A DNA stretch of 64,000 bases from CAVRAW01 sp963716135 (GTDB lineage: Bacteria; Planctomycetota; Planctomycetia; Pirellulales; JADZDJ01): contig OY970289.1 in the NCBI GenBank assembly GCA_963716135.1, positions 496,001-560,000 on the forward strand. Direction: 5' to 3'. The notes below the pieces were generated by a model. That model did no database searches. It saw only the letters and a program-made list of their open reading frames with translations, and was not told the origin of the DNA. A program made the translations under genes and the position numbers. Positions 28,286 to 37,334 of the stretch are shown here, piece by piece (positions within the stretch are counted from its first letter, which is position 1; each line of letters opens with the position of its first letter).

Positions 28286-29502
28286 CCGCTAACGACCCGC
28301 TCCGCTTTCATTTCGTCCATCAGGCGGAAGAGTTCGTCGAACTTGCCTTCGACGAATAGATCGCCGATCAGCAGGTCGGTCAGGTGGCCTTTGAATTGCG
28401 GATGGCGGCGCACGAAGCGGCCAAAGCTGAAGCCGTCGTAGAATTCGCACACCAGTCGGCGCATGCGGTCCATGCCGCGATTGAAATCGGCTTCCCATTT
28501 TCCCAGTTGCGCGGCGGAAGTATCGCCTTTCGCCAAACCTTCGGCGACCGCGTCGGCCGCGAGCGAGGCGGAGGTCAGCGCCAACAGCACGCCGGAGGAA
28601 TACAGCGGATCGAGAAAACCAAACGCATCCCCCACCAGCACCCAGCCGTCGCCGGCCGCCTGGCGGGAACGGTAGGAATATTCCTTGGCAGCATAAAACT
28701 GATCGGCGCGCTGGGCCCCGGCGATCCGCGCTTGCACGCCCGGGCAGCGCGCCACCTCCTCGAAGTAAATCGCCTCGTGATCTTTTCCCGGGCGATCTTT
28801 GAACAGGTAGTCGTTGGCTGCCACGACGCCGACGCTCACAATGTCGTCGTGCAAGGGGATGTACCAGAACCATCCCTGCTTATCCTTTACCTGGATCACG
28901 AGCGTGGCGCCTTCGTCTTTGCCGGTGTCGCGCTTCGCCCCGCGCCAGTACGTCCACAGCGCGGCCTTCTTCAACACCGGATCCCATTGGCGCAATCCCA
29001 GCCGGCTCATGATCACCGAGCTTTGCCCGCTGGCATCCACTACGACATCGGCTGGCACATCGAGTTGCGTGCCATCGTCACTTTGAATGCGCACACCGAC
29101 CGCGCGCTGCCCCTCGAACTGTACCTCCAGCACGCGGACGCCCTCTTGCACGTCCACGCCATGCTCGCTCGCATTTTCCAGCATCAACTGATCGAACTCG
29201 CTGCGGCGCACCTGCCAGGTTTGCGACGACTCGTGCGGCTTGTTGTCCCAGAAGTAAAACGGTTCGGAAAGTTTTCCATGCTGGTTGATGAACTGCACGC
29301 TGTACTTTTTGACAAAATGACTGCCGCGCAGCTTGTCGATCATCCCCAGCCGCGCAAGCACGAAGAAGGTTTGCGGGATGAGCGATTCGCCGATGTGAAA
29401 CCGCGGGAACCGCTCGCGCTCAAAGAGCGTGACCTTGCATCCGTGTTGCGCCAAAAGCGTGGCGGCCGTCGAACCGGCTGGTCCGCCCCCGATTACCACC
29501 AC
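28282..29502 (-). CDS. FAD-dependent oxidoreductase, halogenase / geranylgeranyl-reductase-like
   Basis: The 406-residue product begins with a dinucleotide fold (VVIGGGPAGSTAATLLAQ), has the FPRFHIGESLIP substrate-side motif and GDAFGFLDPLYSSGV near residue 290 that binds the FAD pyrophosphate. It also carries GWFWYIPL, which matches the WxWxIP signature of flavin-dependent halogenases. The family includes halogenases, hydroxylases and prenyl reductases, so halogenation is only a possibility. The start is uncertain: the best initiation codon is the GTG at 29502, immediately at the Rossmann strand, while an ATG at 29558 lies in another frame and could be the true start if a base is missing. 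Confidence 0.8.
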   Translation of the reverse strand: MVVIGGGPAGSTAATLLAQHGCKVTLFERERFPRFHIGESLIPQTFFVLARLGMIDKLRGSHFVKKYSVQFINQHGKLSEPFYFWDNKPHESSQTWQVRRSEFDQLMLENASEHGVDVQEGVRVLEVQFEGQRAVGVRIQSDDGTQLDVPADVVVDASGQSSVIMSRLGLRQWDPVLKKAALWTYWRGAKRDTGKDEGATLVIQVKDKQGWFWYIPLHDDIVSVGVVAANDYLFKDRPGKDHEAIYFEEVARCPGVQARIAGAQRADQFYAAKEYSYRSRQAAGDGWVLVGDAFGFLDPLYSSGVLLALTSASLAADAVAEGLAKGDTSAAQLGKWEADFNRGMDRMRRLVCEFYDGFSFGRFVRRHPQFKGHLTDLLIGDLFVEGKFDELFRLMDEMKAERVVSG

Positions 29503-29687
29503 GCGCCGAGCTTCTTGCGGGTAATACCGGCCTGTTCGATTGCGGATGGATCGACCATGTGGAAACTCGAATTCCCAGTAAAAACCCTACTCGCAGGCTA
29601 CCGGATGCTGCAAATTGCCGTCAAGAAACAATCGATTTGGATTGAACAGGGAGAGCTGATTCGGGGTATAATTGCAGCGGAGCCGCA

Positions 29688-30071
29688 ATGATCACTGTCG
29701 TGCGAAATCTGATGACCGTCCTGGTGCTTGTGGGCACCGCCATCGATGTGACGCCGCCGGAGTGTTCCAACGGCGCGTCCAAAGCTGCCGCCAATCAGCA
29801 TCGCAAGTGCCGTTGTTGCCAAGGCGCCAACGCAAGCTGCAGCATGACAAGCTGCTGCTGCAAAACGCCGATTTCGCAGGACCGCTCCAACGCGCCATTG
29901 CAGCGCCGCTCTCAAGACGATCGCCAGCTTTCGCCGTCAACCACGGCGACCTTAGCGACCGTCGCCTGCGACAGCGCCACGAGCGGGCATGGCTTGTTTG
30001 AACTCTCTCTCAGCGGGACCGCGCTTTCGGTCCCCACGCTGCAAGCGCAGCACGTGCGAATTCAAGCCTGA
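29688..30071 (+). CDS. Small Cys-rich exported peptide at the head of the metal-efflux operon
   Basis: The 127-residue product has a hydrophobic N-terminus (NLMTVLVLVGTAI) and a cysteine cluster between about residues 25 and 58 (CRCCQGANASC, CCCKTP), followed by a low-complexity Ser/Thr-rich half. The cysteines suggest metal binding in the periplasm or at the membrane. GGAG precedes the ATG. It stands 146 bases upstream of the CusB-like gene in the same direction. The product at 53443-53900 has a similar cysteine arrangement (CACCQKAGGCC). No family is recognised. Confidence 0.6.
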   Translation: MITVVRNLMTVLVLVGTAIDVTPPECSNGASKAAANQHRKCRCCQGANASCSMTSCCCKTPISQDRSNAPLQRRSQDDRQLSPSTTATLATVACDSATSGHGLFELSLSGTALSVPTLQAQHVRIQA

Positions 30072-30217
30072 TTCGCGCTCCGCGCTACCGCTGCGCACCT
30101 GTGGCAATTTGCCGCCCGTGTGAATCGACCGTGCGCTAATTTCGCTTGGCCTGCAGCGGGACTTCTTGTCCGCAGCCGTGATCCGATCCGAGTTCGACTT
30201 CTTCCGCGAGGCTTGCC

Positions 30218-31867
30218 ATGTCGTCCGAACAACCAACTCCTGCCGCATCGTCCAATCCGCAGCCGCCGACTGCGCCGTTACCGCCCGCCACATCCACGCC
30301 GTGGCAGCGCGTCACATTCATTCTCAAAGCCGCCGAGGTGCGCCTGCGGTTCATCGCCGTGTTGGTGGCGATCGGCATGCTGATCGCGTATTGGGACACG
30401 CTGCAAAACTATTGGGATCGCTGGACGCGCCCGCACGCCGCCGTCGCCGCGGAAAGCGACGTCGAATACTTCTGCCCGATGCATCCGCAGGTCGTTCGCT
30501 CCAGCCTCGATCCTGGCGGAAAAGTGCCGAACTGCCCGATCTGCGGCATGCCCCTGTCGAAACGGAAAAAGAGCGAACCGACCACGCTTCCGCCGGGCGT
30601 GCTGGCGCGCGTGCAACTGTCGCCGGAGCGGATCCAGATGGCGGGGGTGAAAACGGAGGTGGTCGATTACCGTCCGCTGGTCAAGGAAATTCGCACCGTG
30701 GGCTTCGTCGATTACGACGAAAGCAAGCTGTCGAAAATCGTCAGCCGCACCAAAGGCTACATCGAAAAACTATACATCGACAGAACGTTTGTCACAGTCA
30801 CCAAAGGTCAGCCCCTGGCCGAACTGTACAGCCCGGAAATCTACAGCAGCGTACAAGAGTTGCTGCTGGCGAAAAAATACAAGGACAATTCGCTGGCTGA
30901 TGCCAGCCGGGAGCGCTTGCAATTGTTCGGCATCGATGACAAGGAAATCGATCCCTTGTTGAAGGCCAACGAGGCGCATCCGAGAATCATTCTTCGCGCG
31001 CCGAGCTCCGGCCACGTCATTCAAAAGAACGTGGTCGAAGGAGCGGCCGTCGACGCCGGCGCCACGCTGTTTGAAGTCGCCGACATGTCGACCGTCTGGA
31101 TCGAAGCGGAGGTCTATGAACGAAACATCTCGATGCTGCACGTCGGCCAGGATATTGAAGCCACGGTCGACGCCCTGCCGGGCGAAGTGTTCCGCGGCCA
31201 GGTTTCACTGGTGCACCCGCACTTGGAAACCGCCACGCGCACCAATCGGGTGCGGCTGACGCTGGCGAATCCCGAGCACAAATTGCGGCCCGGCATGTTC
31301 GCCACGGTGATAATCAAAACGCCGCTGGTCGAAATGGAGCCGTTCCGCTCGGCGATCGACGCCGCCCAACAGCGGCCGACCGCTCAGGACGACGCCACGC
31401 TGATCGCTTACCAAAAAGTGTGCCCCGTCAGCGGCCGGCCGTTGGGCAGCATGGGCACGCCGGTGAAAGTTCAGGCCGATTCGCAAACCGTGTTCCTGTG
31501 CTGCTCGGGCTGCACGGATGAATTCCGGAAAAATACCGCCAAGTACCTGGCGAAGCTGGCCGCGCCGCCGGCCGACGCCGTGTTGGCCGTGCCCGAGCAA
31601 GCGGTGATCGACACCGGCACTCAAACTTTGGCGTACGTCGAGCGCAACCCCGGCGTGTTCGAAGCCGTGGAAGTGAAGCTGGGTGCGCGCGCCGACGGGT
31701 ATTACTCGGTGATTGAAGGTTTATCCCGCGGCGATCACGTGGCGGCGGCCGGCGCGTTTTTGATCGACGCCGAAACGCGCCTCAACCCCGCCGCGGCCTC
31801 GGCTTATTTCGGCGCCAGCGGTTCGGAAATGGGGTCCTCGCCCGCCGCCCCGCAACATCAACATTAA
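30218..31867 (+). CDS. CusB-like RND efflux adaptor with heavy-metal-binding and YHS-like domains
   Basis: The 549-residue product has a membrane anchor (42-60), then a heavy-metal-binding domain at about 83-113 (YFCPMHPQVV, CPICGMPL), the adaptor barrel-sandwich and beta-barrel region (AELYSPEIYSSVQELLLA, TVWIEAEVYERNISML) and a membrane-proximal part near the end. A cysteine module at about 400-448 (CPVSGRPLG, FLCCSGCTDEF) is inserted between them; it resembles a YHS or TRASH metal domain. It should link the CusA-like pump at 32868 to an outer-membrane channel. No CusC-like gene is in the window. GAGG precedes the ATG. The C-terminus ends QHQH. Confidence 0.9.
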   Translation: MSSEQPTPAASSNPQPPTAPLPPATSTPWQRVTFILKAAEVRLRFIAVLVAIGMLIAYWDTLQNYWDRWTRPHAAVAAESDVEYFCPMHPQVVRSSLDPGGKVPNCPICGMPLSKRKKSEPTTLPPGVLARVQLSPERIQMAGVKTEVVDYRPLVKEIRTVGFVDYDESKLSKIVSRTKGYIEKLYIDRTFVTVTKGQPLAELYSPEIYSSVQELLLAKKYKDNSLADASRERLQLFGIDDKEIDPLLKANEAHPRIILRAPSSGHVIQKNVVEGAAVDAGATLFEVADMSTVWIEAEVYERNISMLHVGQDIEATVDALPGEVFRGQVSLVHPHLETATRTNRVRLTLANPEHKLRPGMFATVIIKTPLVEMEPFRSAIDAAQQRPTAQDDATLIAYQKVCPVSGRPLGSMGTPVKVQADSQTVFLCCSGCTDEFRKNTAKYLAKLAAPPADAVLAVPEQAVIDTGTQTLAYVERNPGVFEAVEVKLGARADGYYSVIEGLSRGDHVAAAGAFLIDAETRLNPAAASAYFGASGSEMGSSPAAPQHQH

Positions 31868-31983
31868 GTGTGCAAGAGATTCAATCTGCCGGAGAAGTGA
31901 ACGACCAAATCAGTTGAACGCCTTTTCCTGAGTCGGCGGCCTTCGAACAAACGGACGACTCAATTTTTTACAGGAGGTGTGTC

Positions 31984-32769
31984 ATGCGTAGTTTTTGGCT
32001 AGGAGTTTCCATGTTGGCGGCGATGGCAGGAACCGCGCTGGCCGCGGATTCCGCCGCCAGTCCCCCCGCGGAACCAACATCCGCCGAGTACATGATCACG
32101 GGCCTGCATTGTCCGATGTGCAGTTCGACGATCGAAGAATCGCTAAAGAAAGTGAAGGGCGTTCAAGAAGTAACAGTCGATTTCCAGGCGAAGAGCGCCC
32201 ACGTGAAGTTCGACGAACGCCAGATGTCGGCCCAGCAATTGGCCCAGGCCATCGCCAACACGCCGCACATGATGGGTTCCGGCATGCACTACGGCGGCAT
32301 GCTGGTCCTGAGTGTGCCCGACATGAACGATGCCGCCAGCGCCGCCAAGGCCCAGTCGGCTTTGAGCAAAGTGCCCGGCGTCGCGCAGGCGACGGCCAAT
32401 CCAGAGCAACATACCGTCGTGGTGCAATTTGCTGCCCAGGGGAAAACCACGTCGCAGCAGTTGACGGACGCTTTGCGCGAAGGCGGGCTGAACGCAGCCG
32501 CGCCTGGCCATTCCGCCAAGGCGGAATCGCACGCCGCTGGGATGACCGACGTGCAACGGAAAAACCTCGCCAAGCTGTCGCCAGACGACCAGCAGGCCGC
32601 CGCCAAACAGGGCGTCTGCCCGATCTCCGGCGATCCGTTGGGGGCGATGGGCATGCCGGTGAAGATCGAACTTGATGGCCACACCGTGTTTCTCTGCTGT
32701 GAGGACTGCCGCGCGGATGCAATGAAAAAGAAGGATGAAGTGCTGAAAAAGTTAGGTTTCGAAAAGTAG
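31984..32769 (+). CDS. Exported HMA-domain protein with C-terminal YHS-like domain
   Basis: The 261-residue product has a signal peptide (SMLAAMAGTALA), a heavy-metal-associated domain with GLHCPMCSS (Cys43 and Cys46), a second HMA-like fold at about 105-165 without the cysteine pair, and a C-terminal module CPISGDPLGAMGMPV plus FLCCEDC at about 212-255. That last module is the same as the insert in the CusB-like protein. The protein should bind Cu(I) or a similar soft metal in the periplasm and hand it to the pump. A strong AGGAGGTG site lies before the ATG. It is the middle gene of the operon. Confidence 0.87.
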   Translation: MRSFWLGVSMLAAMAGTALAADSAASPPAEPTSAEYMITGLHCPMCSSTIEESLKKVKGVQEVTVDFQAKSAHVKFDERQMSAQQLAQAIANTPHMMGSGMHYGGMLVLSVPDMNDAASAAKAQSALSKVPGVAQATANPEQHTVVVQFAAQGKTTSQQLTDALREGGLNAAAPGHSAKAESHAAGMTDVQRKNLAKLSPDDQQAAAKQGVCPISGDPLGAMGMPVKIELDGHTVFLCCEDCRADAMKKKDEVLKKLGFEK

Positions 32770-32803
32770 TGAATCCGAAATCAGTTGCCGCGTACTGTCG
32801 CCG

Positions 32804-32831
32804 AAGCCCAGGGGTTGCAACCCCTGGGCTT
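32804..32831 (+). promoter_or_regulatory. Strong hairpin between the HMA-YHS gene and the pump gene
   Basis: AAGCCCAGGGGTT and its perfect complement enclose a 2-base spacer, giving a 13-bp stem. It lies 35 bases after the HMA-YHS stop and 37 bases before the pump ATG. There is no T-run, so it may reduce read-through or protect the upstream mRNA, lowering pump expression relative to the adaptor. Confidence 0.55.
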
Positions 32832-32867
32832 GGAGGGACTGCGAACTTTCACCCCAAGTGAAATCTC

Positions 32868-35800
32868 ATGATCGAAAAAATCATCGCCTATTCGATTCGC
32901 AATCCGTTTGTCGTCATTGCCGCGGCGATCGGCGTCGCGGCCATCGGGGTGTACTGCCTGATTCGCACTCCCGTCGACGCCATTCCCGACCTCAGTGAAA
33001 ACCAGGTGATCGTCTTCGCCGATTGGATGGGTCGCAGTCCGCGCGAAGTGGAAGATCAGGTCACCTATCCCCTGTCGGTCAATCTGCAAGGGCTGGCCGG
33101 CGTGAAGGCCATTCGCGCCAGCAGCGAGTTCGGCTTCTCGATGATCAACATCATCTTTGAAGACAACATCGATTTTTATTTTGCCCGCACGCGGGTGCTG
33201 GAACGGCTTTCGGTGGCTGAAACGTTTTTGCCCGCCGGCGTAAAGCCGTATCTGTGCCCGATGCCACCGCGCTGGGCCAAATCTTCTGGTACACCGTCGA
33301 AGGGGGCGGGCAGGACCTGGGCCGCCTGCGGGCGATTCAAGATTGGTTCGTGCGTTATCAATTGCAAAGCGTGCCGGGCGTGGCCGAGGTGGCCAGCGTC
33401 GGCGGATTCCCCATCGAATATCAAATCGACGTCGATCCCAACCGCCTGCGCGCCTATGGCGTCACTCTGGGCGAGATCTATTCCGCCGTGGCCCGCTCGA
33501 ATTCCGCCGTCGGCGGCCGAGTGCTGCAAAAAGGGGGCTCGGAATATCTGATCCGCAGCGTCGGTTGGATCCGATCGCTAGCCGACGTCGAGCGGATCGT
33601 CATCAAAAGCATGGGCGGCACGCCGATTTATGTCTCGCAAGTCGCCAGCGTGCAATTCGGCTCCGCCGTGCGCCGCTCCAGCTTGGAAAAAAACGGCAAC
33701 GAGGCGGTCGGCGGCGTGGTGCTGATGCGCTACGGCGAAAACCCGTTGGAAGTCACCCAGCGCATCAAAGACAAAGTCGTCCAACTCCAGGCCGGCTTGC
33801 CCGAGGGCGTGCACATCGTGCCCTTCTACGACCGCACCCGGCTGATCAACGCCGCGATCGGCACTGTCTCGGAAACCGTGCTGGAAGAAATGCTGGTGGC
33901 CAGCCTGGCAGTGATTCTGGTGATGTGGCACTTCCGCAGTGCGCTGATTATCTGCCTCACGCTGCCCATGGCGGTGCTGTTCTCGTTCATCCTGATGCGC
34001 TGGTTGAACATCCCCTCGAACATCATGTCGTTGTCGGGCATTGCCATTTCGATCGGCGTGCTGGTCGATGCGGCGATCGTGATGGTTGATCAAGGCGTGC
34101 ACACGCTGTACCAGCGGTTTGGCCATGCGCGCATCAGCGGCGATACCTCCGCTCTGCTCGAGCCGGCGCTGCAAACTGTCGGACGGCCGATTTTCTTCGC
34201 CATGCTGATCATGGTGCTGGGATTCGTGCCGGTGTTTGCCCTGACCGGCATGGAAGGACGAATGTTCCATCCACTGGCCTACACCAAAACGTTCGCGCTG
34301 ATCGGCGTGTCGATCTTGGCGATCACGCTGGTGCCGGCGCTGATTCCGGTGCTGATCCGTGGCCGGGTGCGGCACGAAGAAGACAACTGGCTGGTGCGGC
34401 GAGTGATCGAAATCTACCGCCCGACGCTCAATTATCTGATGGATCACCCCTGGCCCATCGTGTGGACCACGTCGGTCATTCTGCTGTTGGGGTTCACCCC
34501 CGGCATATCCGACGACACGGTGCGCCGCATTGTGTTAGCCGTGGTGTTGTTGTCCGGCCTGTGGGCCGCGCGCGGCGCCTTGGGCCGCACGATGATGGTC
34601 GGCAGCCTGGTCGTGATCGCACTTCTGGCCCAACAGCACATGAAGCCGCTGGGCAGCGAGTTCATGCCGTCGCTGGATGAAGGCACGATTCTTGACATGC
34701 CGGTGAGCATTCCCCGCACCAGCATCACCGAAGCCGCGGATGATTTGAAAGCCCGCGACGCGATGTTGCGGCAGTTTCCGGAAGTGGAATCGGTGGTGGG
34801 CAAAGCCGGCCGGGCGGAAACGCCCACCGATCCATCGCCGCCGGAAATGATCGAAACCATCGTCAACCTCCGCCCACGGGAATACTGGCCCAAGCGCGAG
34901 ATGCGTTATGACGACGCCTTGGATCAAACCAGCCGCGCGCTGAAGGCGTTGATTTCGGAGAATTTCGTCCAGCCGCCCGCCGACAGCGAAGCCCGCCACA
35001 ACCTGGTCAACGACGCCACGATGCACGTTGTGAAGGATTTCGATGCCGCGATGCGCGGTTTGGCGCAGGCGCGAATCCAGCAAATCGAATCGGAAGGCGT
35101 GGATTGGCCCAACCGCATCAAGAAACTGAATTGGGAACTCATCGACCACGCGGCCGCCATTTATACCCGCGACATCCTGGCGCAGCTTCACCAGCACGCG
35201 GATCAACAAAAACTGTGGATCGCGCCGGACGATAGCGCCACGACCGATCGCCTGGCCGCGTTGCAAAAAGATCTGACCAGCAAATTCGCCTCTCGATTGT
35301 TCCTCTGGCAAAAGACGAGCGAGGGACTGGTCAACGAGTTGAACACCACCATCGACATGCCCGGCTGGGCCAACATCTGGACGCAGCCGATCATCAACCG
35401 CGTGAACATGCTGGCCACCGGAGTGCGCACGCAGGTGGGCGTAAAAGTGTACGGCAAAGATTTGAACGAAATTCAACGTGTCTCCCAGCAAGTGGCCGAC
35501 GTGATCAAAAAGGTGCCCGGCGCCGCCGACGTCACGCCCGAGCAAAACGTGGGGGAAGGCTACGTGGAAATCAACATCGACCGCGAAAAAGCCGCTCGCT
35601 ACGGCGCCAGCGTGGGTGACATTCAGGATGTGATCGAAACCGCGCTGGGGGGCCAGGTCATCACCACTACCGTCGAAGGGCGCGAGCGATTTCCAGTGCG
35701 CATCCGTTACGCTCGAGCCTTTCGTGAAGATGAAGAATCGGTGAAAAGTCTGTTGATCAACGCGTCCGGCGAACCGGCAATGAGGAGCAATGAGAACATG

Positions 35801-36733
35801 CCTGGCAGCATGGGCGGATTGAACAACGCCTCCATGGCCACCGCTCCCGCCATGTCGGCTAGGGCGCCGATACCGTCGGCGCTGCCGGGCGGAAGTGCTC
35901 GCGAAAACTTAATTACGCAAATTCCACTGTCGATGGTGGCGGACGTCCGCATGGCCGAAGGCCCCTCGATGATCAAAAGCGAAAACGGCCTGTTGCGCTC
36001 CTACGTGCAATTGAACGTGCGCGATCGCGACATGATCGGCTTTGTCGATGAAGCCCGCCGCGCCGTCGAAGAGCAAGTCAAATTGCCCGCCGGCATGTAT
36101 CTGGAATGGTCGGGCGAATTCGAGCATCAAATGCACGCCCGGCGCACCCTGACGATCATCATGCCGATTGTGCTGCTGGTGATCTTCGTGCTTTTGTTCG
36201 TCACCTATCACGATCTGGCCGACACGCTGTTGGTGCTGCTGTTGGCGGTGCCCGGCGCGGTGGCAGGCGGCATGTTGTTCCAATACCTGTTCGGTTTCCC
36301 CTTCACCGTGGCCGTGTGGGTGGGCTATATCGCTTGCTTCGGACTGGCCACGCAAAGCGGACTGGTGATGCTGGTTTATCTGCGCGAGGCGATCGACCGC
36401 CGCGGCGGCTTGGAAAACATTGCCTCGCTTGCCGAGGTGCGCGCCGCCATCATGGATGGGGCCGTGCACCGCACCCGGCCGAAACTGCTCACCGAAACGA
36501 CCACGATCGTCGGTCTGGCGCCGATGCTCTGGGCGCACGGCGTCGGCGCCGAAATCATGCAGCCGATGGCTGCACCGGTGTTGGGCGGACTGCTGGTGTC
36601 GGACGAGATCATCGACCTTTTGCTGCCGGTGCTCTTTTACCGCATCCGCCGCTGGCGCTGGCAGAAGCTTCACGCTCCGGACGCTGATCGAAGCGAATCG
36701 GTCTCGAAAGGCGCGGAGCTGGCCCCGGCGTAA
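32868..36733 (+). CDS. CusA/CzcA-type heavy-metal efflux RND pump, frameshifted
   Basis: The pump is encoded in two frames that join near 33250: the first ends its conserved reading at PAGVKPYL and the second resumes at PDATALGQIFWYTVEG, so one base (a G giving L-V-P) is missing. The full product is about 1,288 residues with the RND repeat of 12 helices. IAISIGVLVDAAIVMVD is the TM4 proton-relay region. It is longer than E. coli CusA (1,047) because of an insert of roughly 150 residues in the second periplasmic half (FVQPPADSEAR through DMPGWANIWTQP). It should export Cu, Ag or related ions. Confidence 0.9.
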
Positions 36734-36735
36734 TG

Positions 36736-37218
36736 TTATCGCCTGCCCAAGAATTTCTGATACGCCGCCACGGCCAGCTCGTCGCAGCGATCGTTTTCCG
36801 GATGCCCGCTGTGCCCGGCCACGCGATGAAAATTTAGTTGATGCTTGGCGATCAGCACATCCAACTCCTGCCACAACTCCAAATTTTTCACCTCGCCAGT
36901 TTTGCCTTCGCGGCCGATTTTGCGCCGCCAGCCGTTGGCTTTCCACTTGGGCATCCATTGCATGAGGCCCTGGCGCACGTATTCGCTGTCGGTGTACAGC
37001 TCCACCTGCGAACGTTTCTTGAGCGCCTCCAAGCCCTTGATCACGGCCAGCAATTCCATGCGGTTGTTGGTGGTCATTGCTTCCCCTCCGGCGTGTTCCA
37101 TTTCCTTCTTGGAGGCCGGATGCCGCAAGATAAACGCCCAACCCCCCGGCCCGGGATTCCCGCTGCACGCGCCGTCGGTGAATAGATGGACGACGGGAAG
37201 TGAGGTGTATTGGGGCAT
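36736..37218 (-). CDS. rnhA: Ribonuclease HI
   Basis: The 160-residue product from the ATG at 37218 is a complete RNase HI. All four carboxylates are present: Asp15 in FTDGACSGNPGPGG, Glu56 in NNRMELLAV, Asp78 in YTDSEYV and Asp147 in ENDRCDELA, plus the flexible-loop His in GHSGHPEN. It also has the basic handle region (KWKANGWRRK). It degrades the RNA strand of RNA-DNA hybrids. The frame is open to 37239, but MPQYTSLP is the better start. The stop abuts the pump gene tail to tail. Confidence 0.95.
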   Translation of the reverse strand: MPQYTSLPVVHLFTDGACSGNPGPGGWAFILRHPASKKEMEHAGGEAMTTNNRMELLAVIKGLEALKKRSQVELYTDSEYVRQGLMQWMPKWKANGWRRKIGREGKTGEVKNLELWQELDVLIAKHQLNFHRVAGHSGHPENDRCDELAVAAYQKFLGRR

Positions 37219-37250
37219 CGTTTGTGAATTCGAAATCAAATCAGTTGGAT

Positions 37251-37334
37251 AAAAAGAAGAGGAGAAGAGGAGAAAATGAGAAGAGGAGACTGTCTAAATT
37301 CCCCTCTTCTGCTCTTCTCATCTTCTCCTCTTCT
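37251..37334. repeat. Octamer-repeat inverted repeat (purine arm, pyrimidine arm)
   Basis: The left arm (37251-37289) is made of purine units related to AGAAGAGG and the right arm (37300-37334) of their complements, so the whole folds into a long imperfect hairpin with a short centre. The right arm runs to the stop codon of the leftward sensor kinase. It probably ends that transcript before rnhA. Confidence 0.8.

Noticed and set aside
33254..33551. Programmed ribosomal frameshift in the RND pump
   Set aside because: No slippery heptamer or downstream structure stands out, and the same type of break occurs in many unrelated genes here, so an indel error is more likely.
37251..37334. Purine/pyrimidine inverted repeat as a replication origin
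   Set aside because: No DnaA-box cluster and no dnaA, dnaN or parAB genes nearby. It fits the family of intergenic repeats.
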